From the NCBI GenBank assembly GCA_902786975.1, contig CADAES010000008.1, positions 1 through 64,000 of the forward strand: a stretch of 64,000 nucleotides of DNA. The letters run 5' to 3'. Shown here one piece after another: positions 15,703 to 22,757 of this stretch. Below the pieces are notes generated by a model. It saw only the letters and a program-made list of their open reading frames with translations, was not told the DNA's origin and did no database searches. This DNA is from an uncultured Ruminococcus sp. (GTDB lineage: Bacteria; Bacillota; Clostridia; Oscillospirales; Ruminococcaceae). A program made the position numbers and the translations under genes. Position 1 is the first letter of the stretch. Each line of letters opens with the position of its first letter.

Positions 15703-18700
15703 ATGGATCTCGCAAAGACTGTTCTGATCGCAGACGATGCTTTTATCAACCGTGCCTTGCTTAAAAAGATTCTTTCTGATAATTATAATATAATCGAAGC
15801 CGAAAACGGCAGGGTAGCTATGGATATCCTCAAAAACGGAAAGGAGCATATCTCCTGCGTTTTGCTGGATCTCGATATGCCTGTTATGAACGGCTTTGAG
15901 GTCATCTCTGCGATGAAGGTCAACGAGAAGCTCAGCCAGATACCCGTTGTTGTCACAACAGGAGGCGACGACGCCGAGAACGAACTGAAAGCCCTTTCGT
16001 GCGGTGCCTGGGACTACATCAAAAAGCCCTTTATCCCGCAGGTGCTCAAATTCAGGATCAAGAACGTTATCGAGCGCAGCCAGTATTCTGCTTTTGAACA
16101 GCTCAAATATATGGCGGAGTTTGACCCGCTGACAGGCATAAACAACCGTGAGATGTTCTATAAGGAGGCTCAGCAGCTTATTTCCGATTACCCGAACAAG
16201 CGTTTTGCGATCATAAGGCTGGACATCAACCATTTCAGTCTTATCAACTCGTTCTTCGGCATGGACGAGGGTAACTCACTTCTGAAATACATTGCAAAGC
16301 ATCTGCGTGTGAACACGGCGGATTTCCTCGGCTCTGCATTCGGAAGAATGGAGGCTGACATCTTCGGTATCTGCGTGCCGTTCACGGACAAGCAGGCGGT
16401 GGAGCATTTCGTTATGCGAAGCATGAACGCTTTGCGGAATTTCTCCAGCGCTTACTACATCGTGCCCTGCTTTGGCATCTACATAACGGGCGAGGAGGAT
16501 ATCCCCGTATCGATAATGTTTGACAGGGCGGCGCTTGCGGCAAAGAACTGCAAGGGCAACTATGTAAATTACTTTGCATACTATACCGCCGATATGCGCC
16601 TGCGCATCGAGAAGGAGCAGGAGATAGTCAACGATATGAACATCGCTTTGCAGGACAGGCAGTTCACTATCTACGTTCAGCCAAAGTACGATGTTATGAC
16701 GAACAGCCCTGCCGGCGGCGAGGTGCTCGTCAGATGGATACACCCCAAGAAGGGTATGATACCTCCGGGAATGTTCATTCCGCTGTTTGAGAAGAACGGA
16801 TTTGTCGTCAAACTCGATGCTTACGTCTGGGAAGAAGCCTGCAAGATGATCAAGCGCTGGCTCGACCAGGGCAAGAAGCCGAACCCGATATCCGTTAACG
16901 TTTCCCGAGTAAATATTTACAACCCGCATTTTGTAGACAACATTGTCAAGCTCGTTGACAGATACCAGATACCGCACAACCTGTTCAACATCGAGCTTAC
17001 CGAAAGTGCATATACCGACAACCCGGAAATAATGGTGAGGGCGATAGACAAGCTCCAGAAGCTCGGCTTTTCGATAATGATGGACGACTTCGGAAGCGGT
17101 TACTCGTCGCTGAGCATGCTCAAGAATATCCCTGTGGATATACTCAAAATAGATATGAACTTCTTTGTTGACGCAAACAAGAAGAGCCGCTGTGAGAGCA
17201 TCGTTGCTTCGATAGTAAGAATGAGCAAGTGGCTGAGCATACCTGTTATCGCAGAGGGCGTTGAGACAGAGGAACTTGTAAACTTCCTGCGTGAGGTAGG
17301 CTGTGACTATGTACAGGGCTACTACTATGCTAAGCCCATGTGCGTCAAGGATTACGAAAGATACGCATTTGCGCCCGATTCAGCTCTCGGGGACCCCGGG
17401 CTTTCGGGTGCTGATCCGGACGGCATAATGTCAAAGATAGACGAGCTTCTCACTATAACAGACAATCTTAAGCCTGCGGCTGTCGTGGAGTGCGATACGG
17501 AGATGCCCGAGGATATGGAGGTCATAAGGGTCAACGATGCGTTCTTTGAAATGCTCAATTCGCCGGCGCACGTTCTGTATAACTATTCTCCGCTTAACAT
17601 CGTCTACGATAAGGACAGATGGAAGGTCGTCGAGACGTTCAAGGAAGCCATTGACAAAAAGGGCGCTGCGAGCTGTGAATACAGCAGGTTCGTAGCATTT
17701 ACAAACAGCTACAAGAGCATACACGCCGAGGTGGAGTATGTCGGCAGCATAGGTCACAAGAGCGTTCTGATCGCAAGGCTCGAGGACGTTACCGTTGAGA
17801 GAGAGTTTGAAAAGAAACTCGACAAGCTCAGACGTTCGATGCACGCCGAGTCGGGAACGACCAACAGAATGCTCATAGTTGACGACAACGAAATCAACCG
17901 GGATACGCTAAAGTCGTTCTTTGAGGGAAGGTTCAAGATATATGAGGCGGAGAACGGACAGGAAGCGTTCAATGTGCTTGGTGACAACAACATCGACATT
18001 ATCCTGCTCGACCTCAATATGCCGATAATGAACGGCGAGGAATTCTTAAAGGTGAAAAACGCCGACAAGAGATACCAGGGTATACCTGTTGTCATAACAA
18101 CTGCGGAGGATTCCCCGAAGCAGCAGCAGGCTATGCTCAGCCTTAACGCAAACGACTACATCGTCAGCCCGTTTATAAGGGAGACTATAATAAGGCGTGT
18201 TGACAATGTGCTTGAATCGGACAAGTATTTCAAGGACGTAATATCAAAGCACAGCAATCCGAACAATGTTGTCAACGACTACACGACAGGCATTTACAAC
18301 CGTTCGACTGGCGAGCGCCTTATAAACTCAATGGCGGCAGAGCAGATAGGAATGTACTCGTTCATGATTATCGAAATGAACGGATTTGGTGAGATAATCG
18401 AGGAAAACGGCACGCAGTACGCCGACAGGATGCTGTTTGAACTTGCACAGCTGCTGACCTCGATGTTCCGAACGAACGATATCGTTTCAAGGATAGGCGA
18501 CGACAGGATAGGCGTGCTGATGAGCAACATCGGCAGCGAGGAGACTGTTGAGAGCAAGTGCCACCAGATAACCGACAAGGTGTCCACGCTCGACCTGAAG
18601 CTTACCGAGGCTTATCTGAGCTGTACTATCGGTGCGGTCATTTACAAAGAGCCTGCAAGGTTTGATGACATGCTCAAAAAGGCTGAACAGGTGCTCGAAC

Positions 18701-18741
18701 AGACGAAAAAGGACGGCGCAAGCTGGGCGGTTAGCTCTTAG
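15703..18741 (+). CDS. REC-GGDEF-EAL-PAS-like-REC-GGDEF signalling protein
   Basis: The 1012-residue cytoplasmic protein starts at 15703 (GGGAGGG upstream). Domains in order: receiver 1 (about 5-125, phospho-acceptor D56), GGDEF 1 (about 140-300) with a degenerate signature (GRMEADIF), and EAL (about 320-565). The EAL domain has E340 in GEVLVRW, ELTES, D461-D462 in DDFGSG, AEGVET and QGYYYAKP, all compatible with an active c-di-GMP phosphodiesterase. Then come a PAS-like region (about 600-705), receiver 2 (about 720-845, D770) and a second GGDEF (about 865-1010), also degenerate (RIGDDRIGV). Both cyclase domains probably act as sensors or scaffolds, so the net activity is likely c-di-GMP breakdown under phosphorelay control. 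A free Hpt protein follows. Confidence 0.9.
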   Translation: MDLAKTVLIADDAFINRALLKKILSDNYNIIEAENGRVAMDILKNGKEHISCVLLDLDMPVMNGFEVISAMKVNEKLSQIPVVVTTGGDDAENELKALSCGAWDYIKKPFIPQVLKFRIKNVIERSQYSAFEQLKYMAEFDPLTGINNREMFYKEAQQLISDYPNKRFAIIRLDINHFSLINSFFGMDEGNSLLKYIAKHLRVNTADFLGSAFGRMEADIFGICVPFTDKQAVEHFVMRSMNALRNFSSAYYIVPCFGIYITGEEDIPVSIMFDRAALAAKNCKGNYVNYFAYYTADMRLRIEKEQEIVNDMNIALQDRQFTIYVQPKYDVMTNSPAGGEVLVRWIHPKKGMIPPGMFIPLFEKNGFVVKLDAYVWEEACKMIKRWLDQGKKPNPISVNVSRVNIYNPHFVDNIVKLVDRYQIPHNLFNIELTESAYTDNPEIMVRAIDKLQKLGFSIMMDDFGSGYSSLSMLKNIPVDILKIDMNFFVDANKKSRCESIVASIVRMSKWLSIPVIAEGVETEELVNFLREVGCDYVQGYYYAKPMCVKDYERYAFAPDSALGDPGLSGADPDGIMSKIDELLTITDNLKPAAVVECDTEMPEDMEVIRVNDAFFEMLNSPAHVLYNYSPLNIVYDKDRWKVVETFKEAIDKKGAASCEYSRFVAFTNSYKSIHAEVEYVGSIGHKSVLIARLEDVTVEREFEKKLDKLRRSMHAESGTTNRMLIVDDNEINRDTLKSFFEGRFKIYEAENGQEAFNVLGDNNIDIILLDLNMPIMNGEEFLKVKNADKRYQGIPVVITTAEDSPKQQQAMLSLNANDYIVSPFIRETIIRRVDNVLESDKYFKDVISKHSNPNNVVNDYTTGIYNRSTGERLINSMAAEQIGMYSFMIIEMNGFGEIIEENGTQYADRMLFELAQLLTSMFRTNDIVSRIGDDRIGVLMSNIGSEETVESKCHQITDKVSTLDLKLTEAYLSCTIGAVIYKEPARFDDMLKKAEQVLEQTKKDGASWAVSS

Positions 18742-19388
18742 AGGTAAGATGTAAGATGTAAGAGGTAAGACGATTTGGAGGAAAATCTGTCGTGTGATAA
18801 TACATTTTCTTGCGTCTTGCATCTTAAAGCGAAGCGCTCGTGCAACTAGAGATAAGAGGTAAGATGTAAGAGGTAAGACGATTTGGAGGAAAATCTGTCG
18901 TGTGATAATACATTTTCTTGCGTCTTGCTTCTTAAAGCGAAGCGCTCGTGCAACTAGAGATAAGAGGTAAGATGTAAGAGGTAAGACGATTTGGAGGAAA
19001 ATTAGTCGTGTGATTACACATTTTCTTGCATCTTGCATCTTAAAGCGAAGCGCTCGTGCAACTAGAGATAAGAGGTAAGAGGTAAGAGGTAAGACGATTT
19101 GGAGGAAAATCTGTCGTGTGATTACACATTTTCTTGCGTCTTGCATCTTAAAGCGAAGCGCTCGTGCAACTAGAGGCAAGATAATCAGAGGCAAGAAGCA
19201 AGATACAGTTAAGGCAAGTTTTGTCGTGTGATAACACATTTCTTGCATCTTGCATCTGAAAGCGAAGCGTTCTTGCATCTAGAGATAAGAGGTAAGACGA
19301 TTTGGAGGAAAATCTGTCGTGTGATAATACATTTTCTTGCGTCTTGCTTCTTAAAGCGAAGCGCTCTTGCTTCTAGAGGAGGTTCGAT
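18741..19388. repeat. 108-bp tandem repeat array built from heptads
   Basis: About six units. The phrase cgatttggagg occurs at 18771, 18879, 18987, 19095 and 19298; the first four are exactly 108 bp apart, and one divergent unit sits between the last two. Each unit has taagagg-type 7-mers, a middle part ending in gtcgtgtgat, then oppositely oriented cttgcgtcttgc 7-mers and the AAAGCGAAGCG core. Because 108 is divisible by three, a minus-strand frame stays open through the array, which I treat as spurious. It separates the signalling gene from the Hpt gene. Confidence 0.9.
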
Positions 19389-19393
19389 AGTAA

Positions 19394-19735
19394 ATGGAAG
19401 AAAAACTGGATAAACTCCGGCAGCTCGGCTGCGACGCCGACGGTGCTATCGCCCGCTTTATGGACGACAGGGCTGTTTTCTTTGAGTGCTTCGCCTGCAC
19501 GCTCGACGACCCGACGCTCGGTCAGCTCGGTGAGGCGCTTTCAAAAAAAGACTGCGAGGCTGCCTTTCACTGCGCTCACAAGCTCAAAGGCGTTTATGCG
19601 AATATGGGTCTGACCCCGCTCCTGGACGAGTGTACCGCTATCGTCGAGCCGCTTCGCTGCGGAGCGTATTCCGACGAACTGCTGACACGCTATAATAAAA
19701 TGACAGAGCTTATGCAAAAACTTAAACAGATCTGA
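19394..19735 (+). CDS. Hpt domain phosphotransfer protein
   Basis: The 113-residue four-helix-bundle protein has the Hpt signature HCAHKLKGVYANMGL, with H62 as phospho-acceptor. AGAGGAGG lies shortly before the ATG. Stand-alone Hpt proteins shuttle phosphate between histidine kinases and receivers. The upstream 1012-residue protein has two receivers and no kinase, so this is its likely partner. The only DNA between them is the repeat array, whose last unit runs up to the ribosome binding site. Confidence 0.88.
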   Translation: MEEKLDKLRQLGCDADGAIARFMDDRAVFFECFACTLDDPTLGQLGEALSKKDCEAAFHCAHKLKGVYANMGLTPLLDECTAIVEPLRCGAYSDELLTRYNKMTELMQKLKQI

Positions 19736-19795
19736 TATCTCGGGGAAAACTCTTTTCACAGGAACTGTCCCCAACAAATCATTTATAAAAAAGCG

Positions 19796-19838
19796 AATGC
19801 CCGATACGGTTTTGACATACCGTGTCGGGCATTTCTGT
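19796..19838 (+). terminator. Terminator after the Hpt gene
   Basis: A 15-bp stem (AATGCCCGATACGGT with ACCGTGTCGGGCATT, one G-U pair) is followed by a short T-rich tail. Confidence 0.75.
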
Positions 19839-19889
19839 ATAGTGGGGTCGATACTGGCTGTTGTTTTATGCGAGGCAGGGGAGGCTGTT

Positions 19890-19931
19890 CTTTCTTCTTT
19901 CTTACTTCTTACCTCTTACCCCTTACCTCTG
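19890..19931. repeat. Heptad repeat run
   Basis: Consecutive ttctttc, ttacttc, ttacctc, ttacccc, ttacctc 7-mers, ending in a gaaagc core. Confidence 0.75.
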
Positions 19932-19936
19932 AAAGC

Positions 19937-20125
19937 TTACGCCTTTTCGGGCAGCAAAACGGCTGCGATGATATAGGCAAGGATACCTGTACCTGTGCAG
20001 GCGAGCAGCACTGTTGCTATCCTTACTGCATTGGGGTCAATGCCCAGATATTCACCGATACCGCCGCACACGCCGAAGAATATGCGGTTGTTTCTTGCTT
20101 TGAAAAGTCTCTTTTCTTGTGTCAT
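19937..20125 (-). CDS. PspC domain protein
   Basis: The 62-residue protein is essentially one PspC domain (RLFKARNNRIFFGVCGGIGEYLGIDPNAVRI, then a hydrophobic helix TVLLACTGTGILAYIIAAVLLP). PspC-type proteins are inner-membrane stress sensors or regulators. The start at 20125 has GAGGAG upstream; an in-frame extension overlaps the preceding micro-ORF region and has no site. It is last in the PadR-led operon, consistent with an envelope stress role. Confidence 0.88.
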   Translation of the reverse strand: MTQEKRLFKARNNRIFFGVCGGIGEYLGIDPNAVRIATVLLACTGTGILAYIIAAVLLPEKA

Positions 20126-20175
20126 AATATATATCTCCTCTCTTTGTCTCTTTTGTTCTTTTGGCAAGGGTGCGG

Positions 20176-20247
20176 TCAGTTTTTGCCGTCCTCGCTGACG
20201 AGGCACGTACCCAGCAGGATCAGCAGAGGTATTGCTGAAAGTATCAT
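20176..20247 (-). CDS. 23-aa hydrophobic micro-protein in the PadR operon
   Basis: A 23-codon frame (MILSAIPLLILLGTCL, then VSEDGKN) with AAAAAGGAGC about 8 nt before the ATG. It lies between the DUF4097 and pspC genes with no competing frame. The product looks like a single short membrane helix with a polar tail. Function unknown; position suggests a membrane-stress micro-protein acting with PspC. Confidence 0.55.
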   Translation of the reverse strand: MILSAIPLLILLGTCLVSEDGKN

Positions 20248-20298
20248 AGTATTGTGCTCCTTTTTGCTGTCTTAATTTTGTTCAGTGTCATATCTGAA

Positions 20299-21141
20299 TC
20301 AATCTATAAAGCTTATATCTATATCGCCAAGTCCGTTGTCGGCTTTTATCTTGTATTTTGCGCCGCTGCCGCCGAGCTTGCCTTTGATGCTGACATCGTC
20401 ATCGTCGCCGGAGAACCTGTAATCCTCGCTGTTGCCTTTGATCTTAAGATCTATTTCGCCGATGCCGTTATCGATGTCGATATCGCCGTTTATCTCGCTC
20501 TTTACAGTTATAGAGCCGATGCCGTTCTCGATATCGGTGTTTCCGAAGTCGCAGCTGTTGATGCTAAGCTCGCCGATGCCGTTTTCGATATTTGCCTTAT
20601 TAGCCTTGCAGTCGTGCAGAGTCAGCTCGCCGACGCCGTTTTCGACGTTAAGGTAATCACAGCTGATGTCAACGATCTTGGTGTTGCCTACGCCGTTGTC
20701 TATTTCGACTCTGTCAAAATCCTTTTGCGGTATCTCGATCCTGATCTTAGCCTCGGGGTAAACGTCTTTGAGGAAGGGGATGCTTGAAATTCCCGACCAC
20801 ATAAAGAACTGGAAACTCTTTTTGCGCTTTACATAGAACTTACTGCCCTGCTTGCCGAAGGTAAGCGAATTCTCGGGAGCGTTCTTTATTGTAACGTGTA
20901 TCTTGTCGTCGGAGGACTGTGTGATCTCTGTTTCAGCATTCCCCAGATCGAATTTAAGATCCTTTATATCGTCAACTGTCTGGTCGGTATAGAGATCCTC
21001 GGTCTTAGCGTACTTTTTAAGGTCGGTATTCAGGCACCAGATAAATCCGGCTGCTGCAACGACAACTCCCAGAAGCATTATCCACAGTGCGATGGGAACA
21101 CGCCTGTTCACCTTATCGCCCATTGCATCGTATTTAGCCAT
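20299..21141 (-). CDS. DUF4097-type beta-helix membrane protein
   Basis: The 280-residue protein has a short basic cytoplasmic N-terminus, one TM helix (about 18-37) and a long exported part. From about residue 145 it contains six or more repeats ending in ENGIGE or DNGIGE, spaced about 18-21 residues, as expected for a right-handed beta-helix of the DUF4097/DUF2807 kind. These proteins commonly sit next to PadR, DUF1700 and PspC genes in Firmicutes. The gene overlaps the DUF1700 gene by 8 bp. Biochemical role unknown. Confidence 0.85.
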   Translation of the reverse strand: MAKYDAMGDKVNRRVPIALWIMLLGVVVAAAGFIWCLNTDLKKYAKTEDLYTDQTVDDIKDLKFDLGNAETEITQSSDDKIHVTIKNAPENSLTFGKQGSKFYVKRKKSFQFFMWSGISSIPFLKDVYPEAKIRIEIPQKDFDRVEIDNGVGNTKIVDISCDYLNVENGVGELTLHDCKANKANIENGIGELSINSCDFGNTDIENGIGSITVKSEINGDIDIDNGIGEIDLKIKGNSEDYRFSGDDDDVSIKGKLGGSGAKYKIKADNGLGDIDISFID

Positions 21142-21805
21142 TCTCGCTCACCGCCTTGTTTGAATTTCCGCCGCCGAAGATATTTCTGACGGTCTTTCCG
21201 ACCCAGCCGAAGAACTTTTTAGCAAGCCCTATTGCGCCTCTGCAAAGCGGCTTGAAGATAAGGAACCCAAGACCTGCAAGGAATACTCCCACGCCTATCA
21301 GCAGTACGCCGACAGGAGGAGCGGTCACACAGGTAAATGCGCCTGCGACAAAAGTTGAAACTCCGGCAATGAATATTGAAAATACAACAGCGACCATTGC
21401 AACTGTGATAGCAAACACAGCCGAGAGCAGCCCTATGGTGATAGGGAACCAGATAAAGCATGTGCATATAGCAAGGATTATCAGAGCTTTCTTTCTGTTG
21501 TCGGGAGCGATGTCATAACTGCCTGCCGAAGCGGTATCCTTCTGTGCGTTCGGGTCGGAGTTGTTTATCGCATCGTCCATTTTGTATTCGGATCTTACAA
21601 ATCCCACAGAGCCGTTCTCTGCGAGTATCTGTGCGGCGAGCTTTTCGGGGTCGCCCAGGTTCTGAGCTGTCTTTTCCTCGTTCTCGTAGCCTGCGTCGAG
21701 GAACAGCTCCTCATAAAATTCAAGTGCATCGTTTATTTCGTCGTTGCTCAGACCGCCTTCAACAAGCTTCTGTCTGAGTATGCTCATATACTCTAATCTT
21801 CTCAT
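21134..21805 (-). CDS. DUF1700 family membrane protein
   Basis: The 223-residue protein begins with the DUF1700 (HAAS-like) cytoplasmic domain (YMSILRQKLVEGGLSNDEINDALEFYEELFLDAG), followed by three or four TM segments (about 110-185) and a basic tail. DUF1700 proteins pair with PadR regulators. Start is ambiguous: the ATG at 21805 lies 12 nt after AGGAGG, while a GTG at 21814 lies 4 nt after it and overlaps the padR stop. Membership is clear; molecular function is not. Confidence 0.85.
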   Translation of the reverse strand: MRRLEYMSILRQKLVEGGLSNDEINDALEFYEELFLDAGYENEEKTAQNLGDPEKLAAQILAENGSVGFVRSEYKMDDAINNSDPNAQKDTASAGSYDIAPDNRKKALIILAICTCFIWFPITIGLLSAVFAITVAMVAVVFSIFIAGVSTFVAGAFTCVTAPPVGVLLIGVGVFLAGLGFLIFKPLCRGAIGLAKKFFGWVGKTVRNIFGGGNSNKAVSENG

Positions 21806-21813
21806 AGTCCCCA

Positions 21814-22179
21814 CTATGCCTCCTGCGGAAGCACTTCCTCCTCTTCTTTTATTTTTTCTTTATTACCGATGGCGTCACTCATCAGTATACTGTCTACCTT
21901 AGTTTTGTGTTCGACCCATTCGCTGCGGTAATTGCTCAGCTGCGCAGCGCCCTTTGAGGTCACGTGGTAGTACCTTCGGTTGCGCCCCATATACTCCTTG
22001 TCGTAGGTCTCAAGCATCTGGCTTTTCTGCAGCCGCTTGAGGACGGGGTAGAGCGTGGATTCGGAAACGTCCACCGCCTTTCGCATCGTCTGCGTGATCT
22101 CGTACCCGTAGGTATCCTCGCTGCTGACTATGGCAAGTACCATTGAATCGAGCAGCCCTGCACTTATCGGGAAACTCAT
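21814..22179 (-). CDS. PadR family transcriptional regulator
   Basis: The 121-residue protein has the PadR winged helix (DSMVLAIVSSEDTYGYEITQTMRKAVDVSESTLYPVLKRLQKSQML, then YYHVTSKG) and a C-terminal dimerisation helix with an acidic tail. PadR proteins are usually repressors relieved by small molecules or envelope stress. It is first in a five-gene operon (padR, DUF1700, DUF4097, micro-ORF, pspC) with a consensus promoter and an ATACT-N7-AGTAT dyad just downstream of the -10 box, so autoregulation is likely. Confidence 0.92.
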   Translation of the reverse strand: MSFPISAGLLDSMVLAIVSSEDTYGYEITQTMRKAVDVSESTLYPVLKRLQKSQMLETYDKEYMGRNRRYYHVTSKGAAQLSNYRSEWVEHKTKVDSILMSDAIGNKEKIKEEEEVLPQEA

Positions 22180-22290
22180 CGTGTCAACTCCCTTTCCTTG
22201 TGATTTTTGTGTTTGTTGTCTTTTTTCTTTTGTGCTACAATATTTTTTGTTCTGTGATATTTTTTCTTATAAGATATCTTTTTGTTTCTA

Positions 22291-22307
22291 ATACTCTATC
22301 ACAGTAT
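22291..22307. promoter_or_regulatory. Candidate PadR operator
   Basis: Inverted repeat ATACT-CTATCAC-AGTAT immediately downstream of the operon's -10 box. Assignment to PadR is inference from position. Confidence 0.5.
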
Positions 22308-22309
22308 AT

Positions 22310-22338
22310 ATTATACGTCATATAATATTATTTGTCAA
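22310..22338 (-). promoter_or_regulatory. Consensus promoter of the PadR operon
   Basis: TTGACA and TATAAT, 17-bp spacer, both perfect consensus, on the minus strand. Confidence 0.85.
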
Positions 22339-22445
22339 TAGGATATTATAATTTTCTTCTGTTTTGTATATCTGCACAAAGCGGAGGGATAATCAGGGAG
22401 CGCAGCTGCGTATTTTTCACAATTAATTACTGTGTCCGGTCGGTT

Positions 22446-22660
22446 TGTCCGTTCCTACTCATTTATTTAGGACTAAGGCTTGTACCTCTCGTCTAAGGGG
22501 GAAACCTGTGCGGAGCGCCTGACGGGCGGGGATTTAGGGCTCTGCCCGAGTACCCCGACTGTCCGCAGGACAGTTTGCCTTTCTTTTACGAGAAAGAAGG
22601 CAGAGAATGGCTGCGCCATTCTCTAAAGTAACCGTTACCACGGTTACTTTAGGACAGAAA
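22446..22660. repeat. Dispersed 60-bp module copy 2 plus palindromes
   Basis: 22446-22505 repeats the module at 11439-11500. After it come ACTGTCC/GGACAGT, AGAGAATGGC/GCCATTCTCT and AAAGTAACCGT/ACGGTTACTTT palindromes with 3-4 nt loops. The last is related to the palindrome at 9200-9223. No gene in the 22340-22757 gap. Confidence 0.7.
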
Positions 22661-22696
22661 AAACCTGTAAGTTTTTATCTTCTAAGAATTGCTCGT

Positions 22697-22725
22697 AAAA
22701 AAAGAAGCTCGGTTTCCCAAGCCTC
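22697..22725 (-). terminator. Terminator of the YfhO-family gene
   Basis: Minus-strand stem GAGGCTTGG/CCGAGCTTC around GAAA, followed by a 7-T run. Confidence 0.8.
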
Positions 22726-22757
22726 TTTGTTCCTGTATTCTTTTGGTTAAGCGCTCG

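Noticed and set aside
18487-19278. 263-codon minus-strand frame with repeated 36-residue units
   Set aside because: It exists because the 108-bp repeat is divisible by three, and it continues antisense into the c-di-GMP gene. No ribosome binding site is seen at its start, so it is probably not a repeat protein.
18741-19388. 108-bp array as a CRISPR locus
   Set aside because: Units are contiguous near-identical copies without unique spacers, and no cas genes are present.
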